This document shows positions 31,769 to 40,547 of a stretch of 64,000 nt of DNA, in pieces. Below the pieces are notes generated by a model. It did no database searches. It was not told the origin of the DNA and was given only the letters and a program-made list of their open reading frames with translations. The DNA comes from JAUIEH01 sp964483375 (GTDB lineage Bacteria > Pseudomonadota > Alphaproteobacteria > Caulobacterales > Maricaulaceae). The stretch is from assembly GCA_964483375.1 (NCBI GenBank), contig CAZABJ010000005.1, forward strand, positions 1 through 64,000, written 5' to 3'. How positions within the stretch are numbered: position 1 is the stretch's first letter; every line of letters starts with the position of its first letter. The position numbers and the translations under genes were made by a program.

Positions 31769-33100
31769 GTGGCGCACGCATATTTGGCATTCGCGGACGC
31801 TGACGCCGCCGAAGCGGAGCGTGTCCGCGCGGCGTTCGCCGATGAAGGCGTGACTGTCTTAGGGGACGGAGACGAGGGGCGCTCCGGGGCCAGCCTTCCC
31901 GAAGACGTGCGCGCCGCTATCGCAAACGCTTTCGCTGTCATCGTGCTCATCTCCGACAATTCGGTGGAAGCGCCGACCGTGCGCGAGGAGCTCGACCACG
32001 CGCTCCATAACGGCATCCCCGTGCTCCCGGTCAACTATGTCGAGGGGGAGCTATCGAGTTGGTGGCGCAGCCGGATCGCCAACACCGTTCATGTGGCCGC
32101 CACCCGGGGCGAAGACGGGCACATTCCCTTGCTCTTGTCGGGCGTGAGGCGATTTTTCACCCGCCTCTCCCCTGTTGTCGCGCTCATGAACATGAAGGGC
32201 GGGGTCGGCAAAACCACCGTCGCCGCCCAGGTTTTCGCAGCGTACCAAAAACGGCGGGCCAACCGGGTGGCGATCGTCGACCTTGATCCGCAACACAATT
32301 TGTCCCAGCTCTTTTTGCGGCATTCCACCCAGGACACGCTCATCCAAATGGATGCAAGCGTCATCAGCTTGTTCGAGCCCTCGAGCCTTCAGGGACACCC
32401 CTCCCCGAGCGAAAACTGGAATGAAATCAACCGCGCCAGCGTCGCCCCGCCGCAACCCGACCAGATCGCGCGCCGGCTCATCAAGACCAAGAGCGACGCA
32501 GAGCGGTTCGACCTGATTTGCGGGCAGTTCGACATCGCCAAATATGCGTTTCTCGAAAACAAAGCCGACATCGACGCCGCGCGAAGCAACTTCGTCACCG
32601 CGATTGACGTGCTTCGCGAGCATTATGATCTGGTCGTGCTCGACACCAATCCCAGCGCCTCCTTCCTCACCCGGTGTGCGATTTCGGTCGCCTCGCGGGT
32701 GCTTGCCCCGGTGCGCCCGGATCGGTTTTCGCTGCGCGGCCTGCGTCTGCTGAACGAAATCGTCACCCGACTGCTCGACGAACCCGGGCGCGCGCCGATT
32801 TCGGTGGTGTTCAACGGCGTCGAACGATCTCAGATGAGCGACATCGAAAACGCCGCTCGCGCCGGGGAATTCGATTCAGGCCTGGGCTTCCCGCTCAGCC
32901 GCGCGGTGCTGCACCACCGGGTGCTCAACTCCAAATTCCTCGCCGTCCGGGAAGAGGGCATGGAGGACGACCCCCTTGCTCATCTCGCCATTTATCGCGC
33001 CAGCGGGCTGTGGGCGGGGCCGCTCAAAGAGTCGCTGAACGGCATCGCCGACGAACTCACCGCGCTTCTGGGCGAACGCAAGACGCGCAAAGCCGCCTAA
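31769..33100 (+). CDS. TIR domain fused to a ParA-type ATPase
   Basis: 443 residues, GTG start with AGGAGGGGG upstream. Residues 1-130 fit a bacterial TIR fold: YLAFADADAAEAERVRAAF, then FAVIVLISDNS and VREELDHALHNGIPVLPV, with E74 where TIR enzymes keep the catalytic glutamate. Residues about 135-430 are a ParA/MinD-like ATPase: deviant Walker A KGGVGKTT (143-150), RVAIVDLDPQHNLSQL, and Walker B DLVVLDTNPSASF. TIR domains often hydrolyse NAD+; ParA ATPases position cargo on the nucleoid or membrane. The combination is uncommon and its job is not known to me. A small helical gene follows after 6 bp. NADase activity is not proven: the TIR lacks an obvious SxxxWC. Confidence 0.8.
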   Translation: MAHAYLAFADADAAEAERVRAAFADEGVTVLGDGDEGRSGASLPEDVRAAIANAFAVIVLISDNSVEAPTVREELDHALHNGIPVLPVNYVEGELSSWWRSRIANTVHVAATRGEDGHIPLLLSGVRRFFTRLSPVVALMNMKGGVGKTTVAAQVFAAYQKRRANRVAIVDLDPQHNLSQLFLRHSTQDTLIQMDASVISLFEPSSLQGHPSPSENWNEINRASVAPPQPDQIARRLIKTKSDAERFDLICGQFDIAKYAFLENKADIDAARSNFVTAIDVLREHYDLVVLDTNPSASFLTRCAISVASRVLAPVRPDRFSLRGLRLLNEIVTRLLDEPGRAPISVVFNGVERSQMSDIENAARAGEFDSGLGFPLSRAVLHHRVLNSKFLAVREEGMEDDPLAHLAIYRASGLWAGPLKESLNGIADELTALLGERKTRKAA

Positions 33101-33106
33101 GTCGTC

Positions 33107-33547
33107 ATGCGCGCCCGGAGCAAAGCCCTCTTAGCCGTCCTCGCGGCCGATCCGCGCGCGCGCGATCGCGCCGCCCTCGCCGCGCTTTACGACGATATCG
33201 GCGCGCTGAATGCAGCCGATTTCGTCGAGCTGTGCGCGAGTTTGCGCGCTGACGCCCGACGCGGCGACAGCTTAAGCCTGCGGGAGAGCCCGCCCCGGGG
33301 CGCGGCCTATGCCGCTGTCGATCGGACCCGGCGAAAGCTCCTTGTCACCGCCCGCAAACTGATCCCGCTCTTGGCTGAGCGCCTGCGGGCGGATGCGAGC
33401 TTCGATCCCGAAGCGCTGAGCGCCCAAGAACGCCGCTCTTTGTTGCGCTTCGTCAAAGCCGCCGCGGCGAAGGTCGGCGAAGCCGCCGTCATCGACGCCG
33501 CCGACGCCATCCTCGCCGAACGCTCTCTGGCGCGAGACATTCTTTGA
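33107..33547 (+). CDS. Small helical protein coupled to the TIR-ParA gene
   Basis: 146 residues, all-alpha by composition, Arg/Ala-rich (net basic). It starts 6 bp after the TIR-ParA stop. Visible segments: LLAVLAADPRARDRAALAAL, DFVELCASLRADARRG, and a C-terminal pair of helices SLLRFVKAAAAKVGEAAVID. No motif is recognised. Placement directly behind a ParA ATPase is where a ParB-like or adaptor partner usually sits, so a partner role is inferred. There is no helix-turn-helix of ParB type visible. Confidence 0.65.
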   Translation: MRARSKALLAVLAADPRARDRAALAALYDDIGALNAADFVELCASLRADARRGDSLSLRESPPRGAAYAAVDRTRRKLLVTARKLIPLLAERLRADASFDPEALSAQERRSLLRFVKAAAAKVGEAAVIDAADAILAERSLARDIL

Positions 33548-33708
33548 GGCCAGTCCTTCAGGCGATCGCTCCGTTTCAGGTTGACGCCGAGAGCCAGGCC
33601 GCTACGACCATTCGCGGAATCATCCCCTCGGGTTTCGCCGTCTGACCATAGCGCCCCCGGCGCGGCATCGGCATCGTTCGCCCGCATATCGGCTGAAGGC
33701 TGACAACG

Positions 33709-34290
33709 ATGCTCGAAAAGCTGGAACGCTTCGTGTTCCGCACAACGCTTCTCTCGACTTTGGCGGCGATTTTCGCCTCTTGGTTCGGAGCATTGTTGAT
33801 GTTCGCGCTTGGGCTGGCGGACACCTATCGCGCCTTTGAAACCGCGGCGTTTCCAGCGGGCGGCGACGTGGGGGCGCTGCCGCGCGGGGAAGCCACGGTG
33901 GTCTACCTCATCGGCGCGCTCGACCGATTTCTGATCGGCGTTGTTCTGCTTTACTTCGGATACGGTCTCTACGGCCTGTTCATCCGTCCGAACCGCGCGC
34001 CGAGCGAACTCGGCCTGCCCGATTGGCTGCATGTCGACCGCATCGGCGAGCTGAAACAGACCGTCGCCGAAGTCATTATCGTCATTCTGTTCGTGCTGTT
34101 TCTTCGCGTGGCGCTGCAGACGTTCCACGCCGAAGGCGTGGAGACGTCGCTTGAATCGATCGGTCGGTTTTTGGTGTTGCCTGTCTCAATCGTTCTTTTG
34201 GCCGGCGCCCTGCGACTGGCCGAGCTGCACCCCAAGCGCCATCCGAAAACGCAAAAACGTCGCTCTGACCACGAGCCCGACGCGTCCTGA
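33709..34290 (+). CDS. YqhA/UPF0114 family membrane protein
   Basis: 193 residues. Family signature LIGALDRFLIGVVLLYFGYGLYGLFI (about 66-92), then ELKQTVAEVIIVILFVLFLR (about 112-132), with helices at about 12-35 and 150-170: four transmembrane segments. The C-terminal tail is basic (HPKRHPKTQKRR). UPF0114 proteins are inner-membrane proteins of unknown function, widespread in Proteobacteria. Spacing (161 bp) to the TIR-ParA pair suggests a separate unit. Confidence 0.83.
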   Translation: MLEKLERFVFRTTLLSTLAAIFASWFGALLMFALGLADTYRAFETAAFPAGGDVGALPRGEATVVYLIGALDRFLIGVVLLYFGYGLYGLFIRPNRAPSELGLPDWLHVDRIGELKQTVAEVIIVILFVLFLRVALQTFHAEGVETSLESIGRFLVLPVSIVLLAGALRLAELHPKRHPKTQKRRSDHEPDAS

Positions 34291-34503
34291 CGGCGGCCCG
34301 CGTCTCTCAACGCGCCGCCTTCTCGACGGGGCGCATTCCGTCGCGGGACGGGGTACCGGCGCTTTGCGGCTAGTTCACGAAACGGCGTTGGAGCGTTGGG
34401 AGGGTAGCCCGCTGCGGCTTCCACCACGCCGAGCGTACGCGCAGCCTTGAACCCGATATCCGGGTATTTCATCCCCATAGCGCACCACTTGAGGGGGAAC
34501 GGC

Positions 34504-34920
34504 ATGACGGATCGGACCAACGCGGAGATGACCATTCTCGCCGCGACCGTGCAGAATGAGAACAATCTCATCAATCAACGGCTGATCTGGGGCCTGACGC
34601 TGCAAGGTTTTCTGTTCGCGTCCTACTTCTTTGTCGGTTCCGAACAAGCCGAACGGGTGAAGTTCGCCCTCCCGCTCCTCGGCGCGGCGATCGCGCTTTC
34701 GAGTTTTCTCGGGACTTTCTTCGCTCACATGGCGCTGCTGGGCGCGATGAAGACGTTCGCCCGTCTGCAACGCGAGCTGGGCGGCGCGGACGACGTCAAA
34801 CCCGGGCTCCGCTTCCCGTTCCTCTTCACGCTCCTGTCGCCGCATTTCTTCATTCCGATGGCGCTCCTGGCGACCTGGGCGTTCGTCTATTCGCAGAACC
34901 ATATGCCCCTGGCAGGTTAG
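34504..34920 (+). CDS. Unknown small membrane protein
   Basis: 138 residues from the ATG at 34504 with GAGGGGGAA upstream; the open frame continues to 34447 without a ribosome site. A polar N-terminus (TDRTNAEMTILAATVQNENN) precedes three hydrophobic segments, about 26-44 (LIWGLTLQGFLFASYFFV), 52-75 (FALPLLGAAIALSSFLGTFF) and 110-130 (FTLLSPHFFIPMALLATWAF). I do not recognise the family. The 213 bp before it show nothing else. Its stop is 15 bp from the convergent ParA-partner gene. Confidence 0.65.
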   Translation: MTDRTNAEMTILAATVQNENNLINQRLIWGLTLQGFLFASYFFVGSEQAERVKFALPLLGAAIALSSFLGTFFAHMALLGAMKTFARLQRELGGADDVKPGLRFPFLFTLLSPHFFIPMALLATWAFVYSQNHMPLAG

Positions 34921-34935
34921 GGCGCCGATTAACCT

Positions 34936-35298
34936 CTAATAGTCGAACGCGCTCCGTTTCGGCGTGTTGCGCCGACGGACCACCGAGACCACGTGCTCGA
35001 TCAATCGCGCGCGGTTAAAGCTGGACGCCCCGCGCGGCTCTAAATCGCTCGCGCGAACCAGCGCATAGAGGTCGGGCTTGGTCATATCCGCCAGAACGGC
35101 GCGCAGACCCGCCTCGCCCTGTTCGGCGTACACAGCGACAGGATCAAACCGCGCCGCCTCGGCGGGTTGTGGATCATCCCCCGGCGGCGGGATGGCGAGC
35201 GCTTGAGAGAGCTTGGCCGCAAAGCCCGGATTGGCTTTCGCTTCTTTGCGCACCACGGCGAAAAAGCGCGCCAGAGCGTCGTCAAGCGCTTCGCTCAC
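34936..35298 (-). CDS. Small partner of a ParA ATPase, SAP-like C-terminus
   Basis: 120 residues. The ATG overlaps the stop of the upstream ParA gene (ATGA). N-terminal helix EALDDALARFFAVVRKEAKA, a proline/acid linker (about 38-55), then a compact helical end MTKPDLYALVRASDL...RARLIEHVVSVVRRRN. This has the spacing of SAP/HeH-like DNA-binding helices (helix, loop, helix ending in Arg). That reading is tentative. Coupling to ParA suggests a cargo adaptor or DNA-binding partner. Confidence 0.7.
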   Translation of the reverse strand: MSEALDDALARFFAVVRKEAKANPGFAAKLSQALAIPPPGDDPQPAEAARFDPVAVYAEQGEAGLRAVLADMTKPDLYALVRASDLEPRGASSFNRARLIEHVVSVVRRRNTPKRSAFDY

Positions 35299-36194
35299 GC
35301 GGGCTGCGTCACGGCGCTTGCGGCTTTGGCGATTTCATCGGCCAAGTCCTCAAAAACTTGCGCCACGCCGCGGTATTTTTCGTCATACCCCCCGCCTTCA
35401 CTGGGAGTGACGGCCTGGGCGACGCCGGCCGCCTGGGGCACCCGGACCGAGGACACCGCGACATCAAGCTCAAGATCGCGCGCGATGTCGCCGACATGCT
35501 CGATGAAGCGCTCCTGCTCCCGGCTTCCCGTAACGCGGTTGGCCACCGCGAGCATGCGCCCGCTCCACGCGCCTTCGCGAGAGAGCGGCGTGACGCACTG
35601 GAACAAAAATGTCTCCAGCCCCAAAGACGGCAAGAACTCAGGAACGAACGGCGCGACGATCAGCCGAGACACCCGCACGCCGGCCTCCGTGAAAGCGGAG
35701 ATGCCCGGCGGGCAATCAAGCAGGATCAAATCATACTCGGTCGACACGCCGGCGAAAGCCGCGATCAGATGTTCGGCGGCCATGATCTCGATGGCGTGGC
35801 GTGTGAAACCCGCCCCGGCCAGGTCGCAAATCACCTGGCGTTCGAGCTTTTGCAGCGCCGGGATGGCCCCGATGAGATCAAGCGTGGGCGGCGGGGCCAG
35901 CCCGCTGGCGTGCTTGGTGATGATTTCTTGCGTGGGGCTAGGCCCGGGACCGTCAAGCGTGGCGGGCCCCAGCTCGGCGAGCATGCGGCAGGCGTGGCGG
36001 CCGTCTCGGCGCATGTCCCGGAACCGGCTTTCGCCCAAAAGCGCGAACGTGGCGCTGGACTGGCTGTCCAAGTCCACGAGCAAGACGCGAAGGTTTCGCC
36101 GGACGGCTAGGGTCTCGGCGACCGCCACCGCTAGCGTGGTTTTCCCCACCCCGCCCTTCATGTTCACCACGGCGATGACTGGCGGCGCCACGGG
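35295..36194 (-). CDS. ParA-family ATPase
   Basis: 299 residues from the GTG at 36194, which has GAGGGGAAGGGG upstream; an in-frame GTG at 36221 adds nine residues. Deviant Walker A in IAVVNMKGGVGKTTLA, A' LRVLLVDLDSQSSATFALLG, Walker B YDLILLDCPPGISAF. The region between has an extended insert (RDMRRDGRHACRMLAELG) that lengthens the first half relative to chromosomal ParA. No parB or parS site is seen next to it, so it is not the chromosome partition ATPase; it more likely positions another cargo through its coupled small partner. It is divergent from radA across about 150 bp. Confidence 0.87.
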   Translation of the reverse strand, partial: PVAPPVIAVVNMKGGVGKTTLAVAVAETLAVRRNLRVLLVDLDSQSSATFALLGESRFRDMRRDGRHACRMLAELGPATLDGPGPSPTQEIITKHASGLAPPPTLDLIGAIPALQKLERQVICDLAGAGFTRHAIEIMAAEHLIAAFAGVSTEYDLILLDCPPGISAFTEAGVRVSRLIVAPFVPEFLPSLGLETFLFQCVTPLSREGAWSGRMLAVANRVTGSREQERFIEHVGDIARDLELDVAVSSVRVPQAAGVAQAVTPSEGGGYDEKYRGVAQVFEDLADEIAKAASAVTQPA

Positions 36195-36345
36195 TTCCCC
36201 TTCCCCTCGGCACGCCCGCACTGGGGCGCATGCGCGAAGTTTCGTCCACGAACCCGCCGATCATACGGTTAATCGTGCGTTCTGCGAAGGGCGCGTCTCG
36301 CATTGGAACCTTCCCAGCGCGCCCGACCTGGGCCAGCATCGCGCC

Positions 36346-37704
36346 ATGCCTACTGCGACCATCGCCTATGTCTGTCAATCCTGCGGCGCGACCCACGCAA
36401 AATGGGCTGGCCGCTGCGACGCCTGCGGAGCGTGGAACACGCTTGTCGAGGAATCCATGGCCGCCCCTACGGGCCTGCCGCGGCCGAAAAAGACCCGCGG
36501 AAAGGGTCTGGAGTTCGTGGAGCTCTCCGGCGATCTTATGGACGCGCCGCGCATCGAAAGCGGCATCGCGGAGTTTGACCGCGTGCTCGGCGGTGGGACG
36601 GTTCCCGGCTCAGCGGTCTTGATCGGCGGCGATCCAGGCATCGGCAAATCGACCTTGTTGCTGCAAGCCGCCGCGCGCATCGCAGCCGGCGGCGCTTCGG
36701 TCGCTTATGTCTCGGGTGAAGAGGCGGTGGACCAAATCCGCGGCCGCGCCCGGCGGCTCGGGCTGGCGGACGCCCCGGTACAGCTGGCTGCGGAAACCTC
36801 GCTTGGCCCGATTTTGGACGGCCTGAAAGCCGCAAAGCCTGACGTCGCAGTGATCGACAGCGTTCAGACGCTTTGGAGTGACGCGGTGACCGCCGCACCA
36901 GGCTCGGTGGCCCAAGTGCGCGCTTGCGCTCATGAACTGGTCCGATACGCCAAGACCAAAGGCGTCGCGATTTTGCTGGTCGGCCATGTGACCAAAGACG
37001 GCCAACTCGCCGGGCCTCGGGTGATGGAGCATATGGTCGACGCAGTGCTTTCGTTTGAAGGCGACAGAGCGGGCCAGTTCCGGATTTTGCGCGGGATTAA
37101 GAACCGCTTCGGCGCGACCGACGAAATCGGCGTTTTCGAAATGTCAGAATCCGGATTGATCGAAGTGGCCAACCCATCGGCGCTGTTTCTCGCGGCGCGC
37201 GGCGAGCCGGCTTCCGGATCGGTCGTCTTTGCTGGGGTTGAAGGCACCCGCCCCGTGCTTGTCGAGATTCAGGCCCTCGTGGCGGAAGCGGCTTTCGGAA
37301 CCCCGCGCCGTGCGGTGGTAGGATGGGATTCAGGACGCCTTGCTATGATCCTCGCGGTGTTCGAGGCGCGCTGCGGCCTTTCTTTTGCAAGCCGCGACGT
37401 GTACCTGAATGTTGCCGGAGGCTTAAAGATCACCGAGCCGGCCGCCGATCTCGCCGTCGCCGCCGCTTTGGCGTCAGCGGCGCTTGATGCGCCTCTCGGA
37501 GCCGATCTTGTCGCTTTTGGCGAGGCGAGTTTGTCGGGCGAGGTCCGCCCTGTCGGTCGCGCGGACGCGCGGTTGAAAGAAGCGGCCAAGCTTGGGTTCC
37601 GCACGGCCCTGGCGCCGTCCGGGACCGCGTCGGTCGACGGCGCGCCTAAGATTGATGGGGCGGCGACCCTCGCAGACGTGATCAAGCGCGTCGAGGGTTC
37701 TTAG
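36346..37704 (+). CDS. radA: DNA repair protein RadA
   Basis: 452 residues from the ATG at 36346, the usual RadA length. RadA is a DnaB-like helicase that drives branch migration in homologous recombination. Zinc finger C10-x2-C13...C24-x2-C27 (YVCQSCG and GRCDACGAW), Walker A GGDPGIGKST, the RadA-specific KNRFG motif (IKNRFGATDEIG), and a C-terminal Lon-like domain (VYLNVAGGLKITEPAADLA). A much longer open frame upstream (to 35167) is antisense to parA and rejected. It is followed after 16 bp by cvpA, then purF. Confidence 0.97.
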   Translation: MPTATIAYVCQSCGATHAKWAGRCDACGAWNTLVEESMAAPTGLPRPKKTRGKGLEFVELSGDLMDAPRIESGIAEFDRVLGGGTVPGSAVLIGGDPGIGKSTLLLQAAARIAAGGASVAYVSGEEAVDQIRGRARRLGLADAPVQLAAETSLGPILDGLKAAKPDVAVIDSVQTLWSDAVTAAPGSVAQVRACAHELVRYAKTKGVAILLVGHVTKDGQLAGPRVMEHMVDAVLSFEGDRAGQFRILRGIKNRFGATDEIGVFEMSESGLIEVANPSALFLAARGEPASGSVVFAGVEGTRPVLVEIQALVAEAAFGTPRRAVVGWDSGRLAMILAVFEARCGLSFASRDVYLNVAGGLKITEPAADLAVAAALASAALDAPLGADLVAFGEASLSGEVRPVGRADARLKEAAKLGFRTALAPSGTASVDGAPKIDGAATLADVIKRVEGS

Positions 37705-37720
37705 GGGGAACGGGTGAGGC

Positions 37721-38239
37721 ATGGCTGATCTACCCATCACTGGCTTCGATATGGCCGTTATCGGCATTCTGCTGATATCCGGGATCATCGCGTTCGCGCG
37801 CGGCTTCGTGCGCGAGCTGCTGTCGATCGCGGGCTTCATTCTGGCGGCGCTTGCTGCGATTTGGGGCTTCGAACCCTTAAGCGAACCCGCGCTGGAAGCC
37901 ATCAGCCCCGGCTGGCTGGCGAAGGGGATCGTCATCTTCGGCGTCTTCATGGCCGTCTATGTCGGCGTGACGATGGTGACGAACTCGATTTCGAACATGG
38001 TGCACCGCTCCGATCGCGTCGGCTTTTTTGACCGCACTCTCGGATTCGTGTTCGGCTTAGCCCGCGGTCTGGTTCTCTGCGCGCTCGCGTTGATTATCTA
38101 TAACGCATCAGATCTCGGTCCGGCGGAAGACGAGGAATGGGCGGAAGAAGCGGTTACGTTCGACTTGGTGAAGGAAACCGCAGATATCTTGCGGCTCGTT
38201 GCGCCGCATGCGCTCCGCGGGATCCCGACCGATTCTTGA
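37721..38239 (+). CDS. cvpA: CvpA family membrane protein
   Basis: 172 residues. Four hydrophobic helices (about 8-28, 30-50, 65-90, 105-127) and the family blocks FDMAVIGILLISGIIAFARGFVRE, VTNSISNMVHRSDRVGFFDRTLGFVFGLARG. CvpA is an inner-membrane protein needed for colicin V production in E. coli and often lies directly before purF, as here (25 bp before purF's GTG). Its biochemical role is unresolved. The C-terminus ends in a short acidic segment (PAEDEEWAEEA). Confidence 0.9.
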   Translation: MADLPITGFDMAVIGILLISGIIAFARGFVRELLSIAGFILAALAAIWGFEPLSEPALEAISPGWLAKGIVIFGVFMAVYVGVTMVTNSISNMVHRSDRVGFFDRTLGFVFGLARGLVLCALALIIYNASDLGPAEDEEWAEEAVTFDLVKETADILRLVAPHALRGIPTDS

Positions 38240-38264
38240 GGATCATTCCCCTGGAGAGGCGACC

Positions 38265-39740
38265 GTGACCGCGGCGCGCTCGACCGGCTGGGATGACGAC
38301 AAGCCGCGTGAGGAATGCGGGGTATTCGGCGCGGTGGGCGTTCCCAACGCATCCGCCGTCACGGCGCTGGGTCTGCATGGTCTTCAACATCGCGGTCAAG
38401 AAAGCTGCGGCATTGTCGCCGCGGACGGCGACCGATTTCATCAAGAACGTCATTTCGGCCTGGTCGGCGAAAATCTCGCCGGGCCCGACATCACCCAGCG
38501 ATTGCCCGGCGATGCGGCGATCGGCCATGTCCGCTACACCACCCAGGGCGCCTCGAACGATTTGCGCAACGTCCAGCCCATCTACGCCGACCTTCGCTCC
38601 GGCGGATTTGCGGTGGCTCATAACGGCAACCTGACCAACGCGCGCACCCTGCGCCGGCGGCTGGTTCGAGAAGGCAAAATCTTTCAAGCCACGAGCGACA
38701 CCGAGGTGGTGCTCCACCTCGCCGCGATTTCCGACAAACCCACTTTGGTGGAGCGTTTCATCGACGCGCTCGACCAGGTGGAAGGGGGGTACGCCTTTGT
38801 CGCGCTGGCTAAGAACAGGCTGATCGCGGCGCGCGATCCCTTTGGGATCCGTCCCTTGGTGTTGGGCGATTTGGACGGGGCGCCCGTGGTGGCGTCGGAG
38901 AGTTCGGCCCTGAAGCTCGTGGGCGCTACGTTCTTGCGCGATATTGCGCCTGGGGAGGTCGTGGTCCTCACGCCCGATGCGCCACCCCGCTCAATCAAGC
39001 GCGCCGCCGCCAGACGGCCGCGCACCTGCGCATTCGAGTACATCTATTTCGCGCGACCCGACTCCGTCATCGACGGGGTGAGCGTCTACGCCGCACGCAA
39101 AGCGATGGGACGGATTCTCGCCGAGGAACACCCCCCGCTTGACGCCGACGTGGTGGTGCCGGTGCCGGACTCCGGCATGCCCGCGGCGATCGGCTATGCT
39201 GAGACCTGCGGACTTCCCTTCGCCTTGGGCATCATCCGCAGCCACTTCGTCGGCCGCACCTTCATCGACCCCACCCAAGAGGGGCGGGTCAACAAGGTGC
39301 GGATGAAGCACCAGGCCAATGTGGAGGTGCTGAAAGGCAAGCGGGTCGTTCTGGTCGATGATTCCATCGTGCGCGGCACGACGTCTTGGAAAATCGTCGA
39401 GCTGGTTCGTCAAGCCGGCGCGGAAGCAGTGCATTTCCGCTCATCCAGCCCTCAAATCCGGTATCCCGACTTTTACGGGATCGATATGGCCGACCGGGAG
39501 GAGCTGCTCGCAGCCCGCCTGCCCTCGCTGGATTCCATGTGTGCGGAGCTGGGCGTGGACAGCCTCGGCTTTTTGTCAGTTGACGGTTTGTACAACGCCG
39601 TTCACGGGGCGTCGAAGGACCCCGCCGCGCCGCAACTCGCCGACCATTACTTCACCGGCGACTACCCCACCCGGCTGACCGACGCCGAAGCCGGTCTCGC
39701 CGATCGCCGCCATCCCATCTCAAGCCTCGAAGCGAGTTAG
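38265..39740 (+). CDS. purF: Amidophosphoribosyltransferase
   Basis: 491 residues from a GTG at 38265 with GGAGAGG upstream; an earlier in-frame ATG lies inside cvpA. First committed step of purine synthesis: glutamine plus PRPP to phosphoribosylamine. The Ntn nucleophile is C18 (PREECGVFGAVG) after a 17-residue propeptide that must be removed. Glutaminase block LQHRGQESCGIV and HNGNLTNA, then PRTase block VVLVDDSIVRGTTSW and the PDSGMPAAIGYAE segment. Downstream the SDR gene starts two bases after the stop. Feedback by purine nucleotides is a family property. Confidence 0.97.
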   Translation: MTAARSTGWDDDKPREECGVFGAVGVPNASAVTALGLHGLQHRGQESCGIVAADGDRFHQERHFGLVGENLAGPDITQRLPGDAAIGHVRYTTQGASNDLRNVQPIYADLRSGGFAVAHNGNLTNARTLRRRLVREGKIFQATSDTEVVLHLAAISDKPTLVERFIDALDQVEGGYAFVALAKNRLIAARDPFGIRPLVLGDLDGAPVVASESSALKLVGATFLRDIAPGEVVVLTPDAPPRSIKRAAARRPRTCAFEYIYFARPDSVIDGVSVYAARKAMGRILAEEHPPLDADVVVPVPDSGMPAAIGYAETCGLPFALGIIRSHFVGRTFIDPTQEGRVNKVRMKHQANVEVLKGKRVVLVDDSIVRGTTSWKIVELVRQAGAEAVHFRSSSPQIRYPDFYGIDMADREELLAARLPSLDSMCAELGVDSLGFLSVDGLYNAVHGASKDPAAPQLADHYFTGDYPTRLTDAEAGLADRRHPISSLEAS

Positions 39741-39742
39741 TC

Positions 39743-40444
39743 TTGGGCCAAGGCCGCCAATCCGGACGCGTCACGCTGGTGACCGGCGCCTCGCGCGGTT
39801 TGGGCCGGGCGACGGCGCGCAGCGTGGCGGCTGAGGGCGGGCATGTCATTGCGCTCGCTCGCACCCAAGGGGGGCTGGAGGAGCTTGACGACGACATTCG
39901 GGCGGATGGCGCGGGCGCGGCGACCCTGGTCTGCGCCGACATCACCGACGGCGACGCGCTCGACCGGCTTGGCGCGGCGATCTACGAGCGCTGGGGCAAG
40001 CTTGACGGCTTGGTTGCTGCGGCGGGCGTGTTGGGCGTGCTCTCCCCGGTCGGCCACATCAAACCGCAGGTTTGGGAACAAACGGTGGGGACCAATCTCA
40101 CCGCGAATTTCCGACTGATCCGGGCGATGGACCCGCTTCTGCGCGCAAGCGAGGCCGGCCGTGCGGTGTTCATCACCGCGCCCGAAGCGAGCGCGGGCAA
40201 GGCCTATTGGTCCGCCTACGCCGCCACAAAAGCTGGCTTGAATGCGCTCGTCGCTGCCTATGCCGCGGAAACCCGCGCCGCCGACACCGTCGCGGTACGC
40301 CTGTTCACGCCGCCGCCGCTCGCCACGGCGTTGCGCGCGAAGGCCTATCCCGGCGAAAACCCCGACGACCTCCCCGCGCCTGACGCGACGGCGGCGGACA
40401 TCCTGTCGCTGCTGGACCCCGCCCAGCGCCCCGTGGAGGTTTAG
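39743..40444 (+). CDS. Short-chain dehydrogenase/reductase
   Basis: 233 residues with a TTG start two bases after the purF stop; no in-frame ATG or GTG fits the family N-terminus. Cofactor motif LVTGASRGLGRATA (TGxxxGxG), LVAAAGVLG in place of NNAG, and the catalytic Tyr/Lys in SAYAATKAGLNALV (YxxxK). The Ser of the triad lies in FITAPEASAGK. Compared with typical 250-residue SDRs it is short at the C-terminus. It is read with purF by position; similar purF-SDR pairs exist in Alphaproteobacteria, but no purine role is known. Substrate unknown. Confidence 0.88.
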   Translation: MGQGRQSGRVTLVTGASRGLGRATARSVAAEGGHVIALARTQGGLEELDDDIRADGAGAATLVCADITDGDALDRLGAAIYERWGKLDGLVAAAGVLGVLSPVGHIKPQVWEQTVGTNLTANFRLIRAMDPLLRASEAGRAVFITAPEASAGKAYWSAYAATKAGLNALVAAYAAETRAADTVAVRLFTPPPLATALRAKAYPGENPDDLPAPDATAADILSLLDPAQRPVEV

Positions 40445-40547
40445 GTCGGACGGACGAACTCTGAGACCGCTTGTCGATCAGGCGCAAGCAACAGCGATAT
40501 GCGCGGGCTGGTCCGTCTTAGCGGGGGAAGCTGCTGACCCGCTGCGC

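Noticed and set aside
33107..33547. ParB reading of the helical protein after TIR-ParA
   Set aside because: No ParB box (ERR..A), no helix-turn-helix and too short; kept only as an unknown partner.
35167..36345. N-terminal extension of RadA of nearly 400 codons
   Set aside because: It is antisense to the ParA gene and Ser/Arg-rich; RadA's zinc finger begins right after the ATG at 36346, giving normal length.
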